64,000 nucleotides of DNA from Fomitopsis serialis. Its lineage: Eukaryota; Basidiomycota; Agaricomycetes; Polyporales; Fomitopsidaceae. This document shows positions 1 through 11,821 of the stretch, piece by piece; the stretch's first letter is position 1, and each line of letters begins with the position of its first letter. A model generated the notes under the pieces. That model was not told the origin of the DNA. It searched no databases and worked only from the letters and a program-made list of their open reading frames with translations. The translations under genes and the position numbers were made by a program. The stretch is from positions 1 to 64,000 of the forward strand of contig NW_025954975.1 in the NCBI RefSeq assembly GCF_022376445.1. Direction: 5' to 3'.

Positions 1-1569
1 GCCAAGTAGATATTCACGGAGAAATGCCGTACCAGAGCAGTTGGCACGACGGGGCCATTATAAACAAGATCGTCAATGGTGCACGACCTCAGCGTCCGCC
101 CGACGCTGCGCGTCTTGGGCTATCTGACACCATCTGGTGTATCATGGGGAAGTGCTGGAACGGAGTTCCTTCCACAAGACCATCCATACTGGAGGTGATC
201 TCCGACTTGGAACATGAGTGGAGCTCGTGGTTCCGCTCACACAGACCCACGGATGCAGAGAAGGAGGCGGGGGCAGCAACTACCGGGTCTCAGGCGATGC
301 AAAACACGTCTGGTATGTTCTTGGGCCCTACCAGCAATGTGTTCGCCGTGAACCAGGTATGTCATGAGGTCTCTGTGGTCTGCAGTTTGCTTAGGGTATC
401 TCTACTTGCTGTAGTTCGTCGGCGGGCGACCTTCACAGGGCCTTCCGGGCTTTTTGTCGAACCATGTCCCCGTTCTCGACGTGCGTCACCATGACGCAGA
501 TATTGTCGCCCAGCTCCCGGACCACAACACCGTGGAGTACCTCATCAACCATTATTTCGAATGCTGCAACTGGATCTACCGCTTCGTCCATGAACCAACC
601 ATTCGCGATGCGTGGTGGCGGTTCAGAAACGGCCAGTCTATGACCCGCGTCGAGCTCGCCACTGTTTGTGTCGTTATCGCCATCGCTATCCAATATCTCC
701 CTCTGAGTCGTCACAAACTCTTCTCCGCCCTCCGCGGCAGTGCAATCGAATTGGGAAACACTTGCTTTAAGTTGTCCCGCGATCTTCTCGAGCGTCACCG
801 CGAGATCACGCCGACACACACGCTCGAGTTTGTCGAGCTCCTTTTGGCGCAGACCCACTATCTCATTGTCTTCGAGACGCGCCTTGAGGAGGTCTGCATT
901 ATGTGCGGCGAGCTGCTCACTATCGCTACCGCTATGGGCCTGCACTGCGATCCTCAGAACGTCTTGCCGGTCGAGCTGGCTGAACGTCGCCGCTGGGCGT
1001 GGTGGAACCTTATACTCATCGAGCGCTGGCAGGCCTTCTGTCTTGGCCGGCTTAACCACAACGGCTCTGATCACTTTGACGTCCAGCTGCCTGCGGAGAA
1101 TCCGAACCCCTTCGGCTCGGACAGGCTCTTTCTGCCGCACTTCGCCCTCTTCAAGCTCATGCACATCTCCGCAGCGACCTTGGACGAGGCGACGGCGAAA
1201 CTCCAGGTCACCTGGTCGGTCCTGCAGCAGAAGGATAAGCTGTTGACTGACTGGTTCGCCGAGCTCCCTCATGAAATGCTCCAGGAAGGTCAAGAATTGA
1301 TCGACGGCCTCGCCAGCCTACACCCAGTTGTTCGCCGTCCCGCTGTCCAGGGCACGATCTTGCGCTTCATGTACAACTCCCTCCGCTTCACGCTCCACCG
1401 TCCCTGGATCCTCTTGCCGACGAGCTTGGATGTCGCGAGACAATGCGCATCGGAGCTGCTCCGTTTGATGGCGAAGGTGAAGGCCTCGCACACGCCGGCC
1501 CACTTCATGTGTGGCCCCTTCCAAACGGAAGTGGCCGCAACGTTTCTCTCCCAGCGAAGTTCATCATAA
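1..1569 (+). CDS. Chimera: protein kinase C-lobe fused to fungal transcription factor middle region (5' end outside window)
   Basis: The first exon here (from about base 10, after an acceptor tag) encodes the last part of a protein kinase domain of the same family as the two kinases at 39-47 kb; the shared block RPQRP...GLSDTIW...CW...RPS is clear. At about residue 90 it passes in frame into sequence copied from the Zn2Cys6 regulator at 6198-8977, starting near SGMFLGPTSNVFAVNQ. An intron at 357-438 (82 bases, phase 0) matches in place and length the regulator's intron at 6956-7037. The second exon (439-1569) carries the fungal-specific TF middle homology region, but no zinc cluster. It stops at TAA 1567-1569, where small indels shift the frame relative to the parent and homology ends. 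One base seems missing in the A run at 22-24. It may be a true fusion gene or an expressed-looking relic. Confidence 0.7.
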
Positions 1570-1575
1570 GATGTC
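285..1575 (+). repeat. Duplicated segment, copy 1 (source at 6885-8165)
   Basis: From about 285 to 1575 the DNA follows 6885-8165 nearly base for base, including the intron and codon choice, with scattered substitutions and a few short indels. Both ends are sharp: upstream lies kinase sequence, downstream unrelated DNA. No terminal repeats or target-site duplication were recognised, so the mechanism is unknown. The parent is the longer copy with the zinc cluster. Confidence 0.85.
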
Positions 1576-2947
1576 AGCCGACTTGAACGTAACATCCATT
1601 GGCTGCTATTTCGGCGCGCGTCCGCGCCTATTGTGGCTATGGCGGGTCATAGCTTGCGCTGTCGCTGTCGCTGGGATCTACTGTGGCTCTGGGAGCCTAA
1701 TATATTGGCTATGTAGCCGCGAGTGGATGCAATGGCCCCGGAATACTTTTTCTGACTCTGCCATCTGGGACAACAATGTAAGATATAACTCATCGTAGTC
1801 ACTCATTGTATGTACACGTCACTAGGAGATACAACACGAGACACTATCGCTCCGCTCCTGTGGAACATCGGATTCATGAGAGTCGGAGAGTAGACTCATT
1901 CGTGGTCATCATGTTGCTTGCGGTGTCGCTTGCAGTAGACCATCTCAAGATGCGGCTTTCATGGTATGCGATGGAAAATCACCGTGTCTGATTCGCAGGA
2001 CAACTCCAGTGCTTGCTTGGGTATCAGTGACATCCGTTGACTCCAAAGGTACGAGAAATTCCGCATAGCAGCGGAGGATATGTTCGCATCGAACGCAGTC
2101 TCGGCGAAGAGGGCTTTTAGGAGAGCATCGCCGCATCCAGCGCGTCCCATTGACTGATCGCCAAAGAGCGCAGCGAAGCCCGTGAAACGGACGGTTAACG
2201 TGAGAGTCGAGACGCACATCAATGTATGAGTCGCCAATTTCGCGACGAGAGGCATATCAGTAAATCCAAGGCTGCTGGAACATCTCGTGCCACCAGCTGA
2301 CTTGACTCGGAGTCAAGGAGTCGGGCCTTCAGGCCTTCAGGACTCTGGGTCATTGTAGTAATAGTTGACATTGACTTGAGTGTATGGTTTGCGCTCACTC
2401 CGATTCAAGAGCCATAAATGGAGAATATAACTTGGTGAGTTCTTCCTAGGTTCGGACTCGGATCCAACTGTTGAGGAGGGACCGTGACGCGCGCGCTTGT
2501 GACGACGCGGACACGTGACTGACGGACGACTGTAACGGACGCCGCGCGTAGTGTAAAGCTACCTCAGTCGAGTACCACGAGGACGCGACTGAGGTAAGCT
2601 CGTCTGGCTCTGTATTACTGGGACATACCATGGCACTGATACTGTACTACTAGACTGTATAACATAACCTTAACAGGAACAATCCTTGCCCGAGATCTGA
2701 CTCAATAGTAATAATCATGCGCCACACGCCACAGCAGGTAACTTACTTGAGTCATGTAGCCGCTAGTGTAACCTACTCAAATGCGCCGGTTTTTTTTTTT
2801 GCCAGAACGGGTGCAGACCGACTGCAGGAAGTCATAGCCCCATCAGCCTCATGACCTCTTCAGCTTCAAGTTCAACGCGTAGTAACGGCGGCGCGATCCC
2901 CCCATTTACACTCTGCGAGCTATTCTGCCAAGTCAGGCCAACCAGGA
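1576..2947. other. Intergenic, no gene recognised
   Basis: Only short open frames without recognisable similarity. A run of 11 T lies at 2790-2800, and a short direct repeat (ccttcagg twice) sits near 2327-2341. The last part must hold the promoter of the PIN-like relic. Confidence 0.5.
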
Positions 2948-5048
2948 ATGGATGCGACGGACTCGGGGACACCGTTTGGACCGCTGTTGCTCACAGTCCA
3001 TGATGTGAGTGCACGTTCGTATTACTACATAGTCCTCTCTACTTCCATGCAAAGCTAGACAGGGGTGTTGCAGCTAACGCGCTGACGGCAGGCTATTTTT
3101 GAAGTCGTGCTGGTCTGTTCAGCTGGGTACATCCTGGCGCGAAAGGGCATCTTAGACAAACCAACACAAGGTCGGTCACTCCAGTGTCACTCTGACAAAG
3201 ACCGATTTCGACGGCAGGCGCTGACGACCATATGCTTGCCAGCAAATCAATCGTGTCAACGTATCATTCTTCACGCCGGCGCTGTTGCTCTCCAAAGCAG
3301 CGTTCTTCCTCTTACCAAGTGAGCGCGGTACCTCGCAGACACAAGTGTGTTCTTCCAATACTCATCCTTTGACTACCGGCGAAACTGCGCGAGCTATGAA
3401 TTATATCCATTTTATTCGCCCTAACGACCGTCGCTTCGATAACTTTCGCACAGTTCTTGGGATGGTTGCTCAGAGAAATCCAGAGGTACGTCCACTTGGC
3501 TCTACATCGCCGCTCATATCCCGAATGACTGACGGTTTCTATCTGCAATCCTTACATTTGATGCATGTGGCGTACAATTGACATCCTGCTTGTCATGGTG
3601 CCACAGGGCCTTCGCAACGGCCGCAGGAATGTTCATGAATTCAAACACGCTGCCCATAGCCCTCATGCAAAGCCTGGTGATTACCGTCCCAGAGATTTGA
3701 AGTGGGGCGCGGGCGATAGTGGCGAGGAGATGCTTGGCCGGGCGCTGACATATGTACCTCGACCTCCATCCGGGGCTTGGGATGATGGAATGTAATCTCC
3801 GTCCGCGCAGAAGCCGTGTTTCCTGTGCTGAGAGCCACGATTCTCTCGCAGGTCCGTTGGAGTTACGGGGTACGTCTTCTGTCCAAAGCGGATCCCGAAG
3901 TCGCCGGAGAAACTTCGTCGGAGCCTGTCCACAAGCCGGTCGCGGAGCCTGTGGAAACGGTCTACTCAGACTCTGCTGAGCCGCCGCCAGAAGGCGGCTC
4001 GGATGACACGCCGGTGGCCATAACCAATGACAGAGAGGCAGGACAGACTTCTTCCTCAAACTATGTGCCCCTGCAACGTTGACGAGCCCAATGCGTCACC
4101 CCGCGACGAGGAGTCCGACGACGATGTGGGCAATCTCCCGCTCGCCCGGCGCCTCCACACGGAGCCTACGTCTTCGATATGGCAGTCGCGCCGTCGACGC
4201 TTGGACAATCGTCTTCGCGAACTGTGGAAGGTCTTCTGCGAACGCATGAAGTTGCCATTTTGGGCAGCGCTGGCCGCCCTCGTGGTCGCGTGTATCTCCC
4301 CGCTCCAGCGGACACTGGCACATATTGAGTGCATCCGAGGCGCGCTGGACATGGCGGGCGATTGCTCTCCTCCACTGACGCTCGTCGTGCAGGGCGCGTA
4401 CTTTTACACGCCAGCCACGGTGGCGGTGACGGACACGCGCGCCTGCCTGTTCGCAAGCCAGCGCCAACGCGCCTCGCGGGCTCAAATTCAGCGCGCACTT
4501 CCAGGACCCGGTCCTCTCGGAATTTCTTTTGATAAGGACTTACGGGGACGAAGGCGCTCTAGAGGAGAGACGGGGAACGGGGAACGACGGCCGGGAGGGA
4601 GCAAGATAGTCAGCAGTGCGGTGCTGTCGCGATGGATCCTCGCGCCGGCCGTGCTGCTGCCGCTGTTCATGTAGGCGACGAAGGAGAACTGGCAGCCGGT
4701 CTTCGAAGAGTGAGTGTGGCTCGAGCTTATCTTATTATGGACGTTCGCCGCTAACCGCCGCCTTCTTCATAACCATCGTCCCACTTCTGTGGCCCCTGCC
4801 TGCTTCGCGCGATGCCCGCCGTGCGCTTCTTTATTCGCCGTGCCGTGCCGGTCCCCCTCCCAGCCCGGTGGTCGTCGTGCACAACGTCCTGCTGCTCACT
4901 TCGCCGCCCGCGCAGATAACGCAGACTGCCTCGGATGGACGCGTTCGAGCGCCTGCTAAGCCGAACGGTGTTCTGGAGTTACTGCGTCGTGACGCCCTCA
5001 AGCATGATCGCGGTTGTGGTCGTAGGTTTGTTATTGACGAAGCTCTGA
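2948..5048 (+). pseudogene. Decayed ECM3/PIN-like (auxin efflux carrier family) membrane transporter
   Basis: Fragments in shifting frames line up in order with the auxin efflux carrier fold: N-terminal segment from ATG 2948 (exon to 3004, intron to 3091), then AGYILARKGILDKPTQ, INRVNVSFFTPALLLSKAAFF, a helix ending FAQFLGWLL, MFMNSNTLPIALMQSLVIT (about 3620-3680), LKWGAGDSGEEMLGRALTY, WSYGVRLLSKAD, the long acidic loop (about 3890-4150), PFWAALAALVVACISPL, and the C-terminal DAFERLLSRTVFWSYCVV...VVVVGLLLTKL ending at TGA 5046-5048. Breaks: TGA in place of a conserved Trp (near 3404), frame shifts near 3170-3243, 3697, 3750, 4078 and 4930, a TAG near 4674, and loss of four residues before QITQ. 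Shifts of both senses plus stops mark a true relic. Family identity is from remembered family patterns. Confidence 0.78.
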
Positions 5049-6197
5049 TGCAGACGGGCCGCGACCTACACTTCAGTCCCATAGAGCCCCATGGCACCTC
5101 GCTGTCACAGCTGTGCCTTCCGCCAGGGCTGATGCTACGCAAAGGACGTGCATCGTGCCGCCGGGTACATTGACATGGGAGATGCGCGTCTGGCGTTGGT
5201 GCCTCAGGCCTCATCGACATCGGTGAATCCCTGATGTGACCTCAAGAGTTGGATGCCCCCGCCATTGTTGTTGTGTGATCCGAATGAGGATCGGGTGAGC
5301 GAGACTCGTCTGGACTCTCGAGCGTGCTTTCTACGGCTCTGTGGATGTGTGGTGAGAGTTCGAACTGTGGTACGATGGGTGCGGTTATGGCTGGTGTTGT
5401 CAGTAATACTTCTGGGAGACTTGTAAATGAGAGTCGTCCACACCCGTGGTCATTTGCAGGCGATGCTGGTGTGGCCAGCTTCGAACTTGCACACATACAA
5501 TGCCGGACTGGCAAGCGGCGGCAGCTGCAACGTGTGTCACTCGCGGAAGCCCGTAAGCGCCGTAAGCGCACCACGCGTTACTTGCCACACCGATCAAGCG
5601 CCCGACTTAAGGCTTACGATGCACAATAGAGTTCGGCTGGAATGGCAATAACCCGGCCTCCTCCCTGCCCGGCCGTGCAGCGGAGGTGCGGCCGGTCGTT
5701 GAGGGTGCGGTATGAGTGGCTGCGGCAGGCGGCGGGCGGCGGAGGCATATCGAGGCAGGGGTACTGTAACGGGATCGGGAGGATAAAGAGTTCTTGCAAT
5801 CGCGATGTTGGCTGGGGACCGTCCGCGGGGAGCGTGCTTGGGTGCGCGGAAGCTTAATATAGTAGTCTAGGGAGGCTTTAGTCGGGCTTACAAATATACT
5901 ATTAATCCCCAGTCGGCCCAGGCGCGCAGCTCTCTCACTTCCTCCCATCTCGTGTGGCGTCGTCCCCTACGAGAGCTGCCTCTGCCTCGAGTCACCTCAC
6001 CCTCGAGCTAGTGTGGCCACCGCATCCGGCCACTAACCTCGCCAGCGTACACCGCTCCTGCGTCTTCACCCACTAAGCTGTGCAGGCGCTGTGCAACAGG
6101 CGGACTAGAAGCCGCCCACTGTCTGTGACCACCCCTCGTACTCCTCGGTCCCGGCGCGAAGTCCTCTTCTCTTTACCACTACATCCTCGCCAACGCC
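5049..6197. other. Intergenic and upstream region of the Zn2Cys6 regulator
   Basis: No gene recognised. The last 300 bases before ATG 6198 are C/T-rich on the plus strand, as is usual for fungal promoters and 5' leaders. AT-rich stretches near 5853-5862 and 5893-5905 could be core promoter elements but nothing fixes this. Confidence 0.45.
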
Positions 6198-8977
6198 ATG
6201 TCTGACGACGGCAACGGGAACTCACTACAGAACGGCGGCAGCAAGGCGGCCCAGCGCGCCCGTAGGGTGCTGAACTGCGGGCCCTGCCGCAAGAACAAGC
6301 TCAAGTGCGATAGGTGTGTCGCTGCGTCAGCTTCTCTTCGCCGCCCTCGCTTACCGAGTCCTCGCTCTGCAGGAAGCGACCCTGCTCGTCGTGTCAACTG
6401 CGAAGTTCGTCGTTCTCGCTCGCTGATGTCATGTTGAAGCTGACGACACGTGTCGAACCATTTGCAGAGAGCGAGACCGCTTGCCGCTACGAGGACGAAG
6501 GGTATGGCGGCAACGGCCAGTGGCGTTTCGTTGGACCTCAGGGAGAGACCATGGATGTCTACGAGCCTGAACCCGCCAGCGATCCTGAGTCTGACCGGGC
6601 TGATAACGTACCCGTCGAGCAATCGTGCCTAATTGGTGGCGTTGTACCTGATGCAAAGTAAGCACCGCCATGCGATTCTGTCGTCACTGTCAGCTCATGT
6701 TGTTGCAGCATGAACACCGATCTACTCAACGAGGTCGCACAGGTTCGGCACCAGCTGGAGGCGTTGGAGCGCCAACTGAAACAAGGCAATCAAGGCGCTT
6801 CTCATCCAGCGGTGGCTTCGCTGCGCGCAGCTACCCAGGAAAACCCATCCGACATAGACATGGCACCAGTTACTTTCGATGCGCCGCCTCAGGCGGTACA
6901 AAACATGTCTGGGATGTTCTTGGGCCCTACCAGCGATGTGTTCGCCGTGAACCAGGTATGTCGTGATGTCACTGTGGCGTGCAGTTTGCTTAGGGTATCT
7001 CTACGTGCTGTAGTTCGTCGGCGGGCGACCTTCGCAGGGCCTTCCGAGCTTTTTGTCGAACCATGTCCCCGTCCTCGACGTGCGTCACCACGACGCAGAT
7101 CTTGTCGCACAGCTCCCCGATCACAACACCGTGGAGTACCTCATCAACCATTACTTCGAATACTGCAACTGGATCTACCGCTTCGTTCATGAGCCAACCA
7201 TTCGCGATGCGTGGCGGCGGTTTAGGAACGGCCAGTCCATGACCCGCGTCGAGCTCGCCACTGTTTGCGTCGTTATCGCAATCACTATCCGGTATCTTCC
7301 TCTCGATCACAAACTCTTCTCCCTCCTCCGCGGCGGTGCGATCGAATTGGGAAACACCTACTTTAGGGTATCCTGCGATCTTCTCGAGCGTCACCGCGAG
7401 ATCACGCCGACGCACAGGACTTACACGCTCGAGCTGGTCGAGCTCGTTTTGGCGCAGACGCACTACCTCATTTTCTCAGAGAAGCGCCGCGAGGAGGTCT
7501 GGATTCTGTGCGGCGAGCTGCTCACCATTACTACCGCTATGGGTCTGCACCGCGATCCCCAGAACGTCTTGCCGGTCGAGCTCGCTGAGCGGCGCCGCTG
7601 GGCATGGTGGAACCTTATGCTCGTCGAGCGCTGGCACGCCTTCTCTCTGGGTCGGCCCATCCGTATTGCCTCTGACCACTTCGACGTCAAGCTGCCAGCA
7701 CACAACCCGAACTCCGTCGGCTCGGACAGGATCCACCTGCCGAATATCGCCCTCTTCAAGCTTATGTACATCTCCGCGGCGACTTCGGACGAGGCGATGG
7801 CGAACATCAGGGTCACCTTGCCGATCCTGCAGCAGAGGGATAAGCTGTTGACTGACTGGTTTGACGAGCTCCCTAAGGAGGTGTTCCAGGATGGCCAGGA
7901 GTTGACCAACAACCTTGTCAGCCCGATGCCGGCTGTTCGCCGTCTCGCTGTCCAGGGCACGATCTTGCGCGGCTTGTACAACTACATCCGCTTCACCCTT
8001 CATCGTCCCAACATCCTCTTGCCGATGAGCTTGGACATCGGAATTCACTGCGCGTCGGACCTGATCGGCCTGATGGCGCAGGCGCACGACTCGAACACAC
8101 CGGGTCACTTCATCTGGGGCCCCTGCCAGACGTTCTCGGTCGCGATGTTCTTCTCCCTGCAAATCATCATCAACCCATCCAGTCCCGCGCGCACCTGTAC
8201 CAGGAGCAGATCAAGAAGGCGATCACGCTGTTCAAGCCGGACTGCTGCCTGCCGGGCATCGCGGACGGTGCGATCACGATCCTCGGCACGCTTGCGCCGT
8301 TATTCGAGAGCGACCTGCTCGCGAACCCGACGCCGGAGGTGACGCGCGAGAAGGAAGAGATTCTGCACCTGGTGAACAACATGACGTACCCGCACAGAGA
8401 GCTGCCCGACTTCAACGCGTTCGCGGGCGAGACGTACGAGGGCATGGACGTGCCGTTCGCGCAGCGCGGGTGGTCGGCCGCGTCGTCGCCCGCCCGCGCG
8501 AGTTCCGTCGCGTCGTCTGCCAGCAGCACGCGGCCCACGCTGTCGCAGGCTGGATCGTCGGGCTACCAGGCGAACGGGTACGTGGAGCCGACCCCGACGT
8601 ACGCTTCGGCTTCCTGGGACCAGCAGCAGGGATACCCGAGGAACCCGCCATCCGACTCGGGCCACTCGCACTTGTCGCACTCGCCGCCCGCGCTCTCGCC
8701 TGGTGCGTCCTCCGAGTCGAGCAACCCGTCGAGTCCCGACTTCAGGGCGCACGTCCCGCAGTACGCGCTGAGCCAACAGGCCGTCACCCCGCCCGACACG
8801 ACTGGGTTGGGCTATACTGAGTACCAAAGTCAAGTGAACATCCAGGACGAGAAGATGTTCGCTCCGAATACGTACTACGACTTCCCGGGCGCGCCGGGCC
8901 CGACGATGCAATACGGCGTGGACCCGAACGGGAACGGGATCCGCGTGAACAACGTCAACGTCAACTCGTTCTATTGA
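6198..8977 (+). CDS. Zn(II)2Cys6 fungal transcription factor
   Basis: Exons 6198-6313, 6373-6404, 6468-6657, 6709-6955 and 7038 onward join in phase. Splicing assembles a complete binuclear zinc cluster across three exons: CGPCRKNKLKC, then PCSSCQLRK...C (spacing C-x2-C-x6-C, then C-x2-C-x8-C). A short coiled coil follows (LNEVAQVRHQLEALERQLK, heptads), then the fungal-specific TF middle homology region (about residues 200-560), with the WRF, GxAIELG and RRRWAWW blocks. The C-terminal 200 residues are Ser/Pro/Gly-rich, as expected for an activation region. The frame changes by one base near 8183-8192 (C/G-rich run), between FFSLQIIINP and HLYQEQIKKAITLF; one missing base explains it. Nuclear regulator; target genes unknown, though a polysaccharide lyase gene lies next downstream. 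Confidence 0.88.
6885..8165 (+). repeat. Duplicated segment, parent copy (copy at 285-1575)
   Basis: This is the stretch of the regulator's exons 4-5 and the 82-base intron between them that also appears at 285-1575, about 6.6 kb upstream in the same orientation. Confidence 0.85.
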
Positions 8978-10016
8978 AGATGCTCTCACTGTCTATGATC
9001 CATGGTTTCGTCATGCTCTCCACCTCGTCTCTCTCGTCTCGTGTCCGTCGCTCTCGCTATCTACTACTCGTTGTACTATTAATACGTTGAGGTCGTTGCT
9101 CGGGCAGTGCTCAGGGCCGTTCTTCGTGCTCGTAGAGTTGGCCGTGAGTGCAGCGGCTCGGCAACGATGCATTGGTGAGCCGTCCCCTCCCGCCCGTCTT
9201 CGCGCTCCCTGCTCACAGCGCCCCGCAGGTGTCTGGTCCTTGGGCGAAAATGTGCACTATGGGCTCGAGTACTGTATGCTGTCATTGTGCTCTGAATGTT
9301 GGATGTGTTCGTATGCCGCGCGCTCTGGCGTGTGCGTTGTAACTGCAGTACGGTTCCGTGGAGGACAATTAATTGGTTATTTACAGAATGCCGCCCCCCT
9401 CGGCGGGGCTCTCGTCAGCGTCAGCGTCAGCCGCGGCATGCACGCCAATCGCCTGCATCCTCTGCATGTCGCCATCGCGGAACCGTCTGGACCGCCATTG
9501 AATCGGTGGTCCTATACAGAGCCGCACATGGGAACGCTAAATGGCTTCTTACGCCCGATGTTGCCCCAATTGCCTGCGCAGTGTCCTGGGAGGGGACTCG
9601 TTCGCAGTACGGAAGCGCAATCTATCAGGGGAATCTCGTTAGCCCATGCATGTGCCTCGCTACGTCCGAAGGTCTGTCTACCCGTTTATTTCGTAACTGC
9701 CCGTTATAGATCAGTGCAAGAAACCAACATGTGGGTGGACCGCGGTGCGCGTTTCTGCATATATCTCTTGGTTCTCAGACTGAGATTTGTATTGCTTTGG
9801 CAGTTTGGCATACTGGGTTTGCGCTGTGACCCTCGGCGTTGCGGACCCGTGAATGTACCGTGAGGGCAATTGTGTTATGTTGATATCCCTTGTTGCGTCG
9901 CTGACGGTGGCGGATGTATGTTGATCATGCTGCATTTCGTATGAGACCATGGTCGCGGGCTGAATGTCGCAGGGCTCGCTTGCATTGCTGTCAAGGTTTG
10001 CGCTCACAACCATGGC
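8978..10016. other. Intergenic, no gene recognised
   Basis: Contains a 258-codon open frame (9087-9863, +) without any recognisable domain and with cysteine- and arginine-rich composition typical of chance frames in GC-rich DNA. A short tandem repeat of cagcgt occurs near 9416-9432. Confidence 0.45.
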
Positions 10017-11821
10017 ATGTTACTGTTCGTGAGACTGTGCCTCGCATTTGTCTCCTGCGCCTTGCTCGCCGATGCACAAGACTCCGTCGGGCAGCCGTCC
10101 GCCACAGAGACCGTCTGGGTGACCGACGTGGTCACGTCGTCTATCCTTGACGCGCCGGCGACAGTGCCCACAGGCTCCGCGGTCCTTGAGGCTGCCGCTT
10201 CTGTTACGTCCCTGCTGCTGGCGCCCCAGGCTTCGTCCTGCCGTCGCCCCTTGCGGGTAGTGCGACCCCGTCGACGGACCCTCTCGTCGTGCCGATAACC
10301 ATCCCAAGCCCGACGACCGTCACAGACATCGCGACCGACACGCTGACAGCGACGTTGACAGAACCTCCTGTCACCGTGACCGTCCCCGCGGCATCCGTGA
10401 CCGTAACGGCTGTGGTAACGATCTCGCCCATGCCCCCGCCCGCCGCACTACAGACGGCGTGGATCGCCCCCGCGCAAATGACGAACCTCTCCGCCTTCAA
10501 CATCACCTACTTCCCCTCGGGGCAGAAGAACGTGCAGATCCTGCCCGGTGTCCCCGCGGACCCTGGCCTGGCCCCGCTCGCCTTCCTCGCAGACGCCGCA
10601 TCCGCCAGCGCCCCTGCGACCTCCGCGGACTCGCCGCAAAGCACGATCGCGGCCGCGGTGATGCAGCTGTTCTACCCCCAGGACTCGATCGATCCTGGAA
10701 ACCCGGACACGCCCCAGGGCGGCGCGGACTTCTACGCCACGCCGCTGGACCTGCGCGGCGCGCGGGGCGTGGCCCTCGAGTACAGCGTGTTCTTCCCGGG
10801 CGACTTTGACTGGGTCCAGGGCGGGAAGCTCCCGGGCATCTATGGCGGCAAGGTAGGCTGCTCTGGCGGCGATGCCGCCGTGACGTGCTTCAGCACACGG
10901 CTCATGTGGAGGCCAGACGGCGCGGGGGAGCTGTATCTGGTATGTCTGCACGTTGCGATCCTCGGACGTCGAGCTCACATCGGTCGGTGCGCCAGTACGC
11001 CCCGAAGGACAAGCAGACGAAGGCGCTCTGCTCGACGCCGCCACAGTCCGTCTGCGACGCTGCGTACGGCCTCTCTGTCGGCCGGGGCTCCTTCTACTTC
11101 GCTGCTGGCAACTGGACTCGGGTAAGGCAGACGGTGACATTGAACACGCCCGGTGCGCAGGACGGCGGATTCCTTCTGGAGGTGAATGGCCAACCTGTCA
11201 TCGATCGTTCGGATGTCTTCTATCGGGACGCTGTTGCACCTTCCAAGGGTGACGGCAGTGCGAACGATAGTGGCGCCGATGGCTCTTCTGGGTCCAGCTC
11301 TGGTGGTCTCTTGGGGGGTCTACTTGGAGGGCCTCTGCGTATCGCTCTGTGGCCTGACAGCAACTTCCTGATGTCGCGCGATGACACGGACGACGCGGTG
11401 CCGGCGTCGCCTGCACCAGGAGGCACGATGCGCACAGCTGACCCTACCATACCTGTGGAGCTAGTCACGACCTTGCTGCCGAACACAACGACGGTGCAGA
11501 GTACGTCGACCACTACAAGGCTCAGTACCACGGATCCTGGTCCCTTGCTGCAGTTCGTCACGGCGTTCGAGACGAGCACGGCTGTTGCGTATCCCACCGC
11601 GTTACCCGGGAAGAGCTTGTTCGGGATCAAGGAGGTGCAACAGGCGGAGCCCGTCGGCTTCACGGGTCTGTTCTTCAGGTGCGTATCTTGGGTATCCCTC
11701 AGCGTTGCGTGGAGGCTGATGAGCGTGTAGCACTTTCTTCGGGGGCCATGAGCAGGAGTATGCTAGTCCGAGGGATCAGTATGCGTGGTTTAGCAACTTC
11801 TCAATGACTATCGTCGCTTGA
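10017..11821 (+). CDS. Secreted polysaccharide lyase family 14-like protein
   Basis: The product starts with a signal peptide (MLLFVRLCLAFVSCALLADA, cut likely after ADA), then a Thr/Val/Pro-rich linker of about 120 residues, then the catalytic-type domain with YSVFFPGDFDWVQGGKLPGI, GYCS/CFSTRLMWR-type, YAPKDKQ...LC, GSFYFAAGNW and the terminal block TFFGGH...YASPRDQYAWF. This order matches PL14 alginate/glucuronan lyase-like proteins of white-rot fungi. Introns 10940-10995 and 11679-11730 are exact; the second restores the conserved C-terminus. Between the signal exon and the linker the frame shifts by one at the C run 10224-10227 (one C missing gives ...LLLAPPGFV...). A Ser/Gly/Leu-rich insert at about residues 395-425 is unusual. 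Extracellular cell-wall or uronan breakdown is inferred. Confidence 0.82.

Noticed and set aside
285..1575. Retrocopy as origin of the duplicated TF segment
   Set aside because: The copy keeps the intron of the parent, so it came from DNA and not from a spliced transcript.
8137..8180. A possible short intron (gtcgcg...ccatccag) that would also repair the TF frame
   Set aside because: The donor is poor, the length is shorter than its neighbours, and it would delete FFSLQIIINP, which belongs to the middle homology region and is also present in the duplicate. A missing base near 8183-8192 is simpler.
7476..8989. Long minus-strand frames opposite the Zn2Cys6 gene (7476-8162 and 8300-8989)
   Set aside because: Antisense shadows of the TF exons, with Arg/Val/His-rich composition and no motif.
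9087..9863. 258-codon plus-strand frame
   Set aside because: No domain, no splice-supported partner, and composition like random frames; not enough to call a gene.
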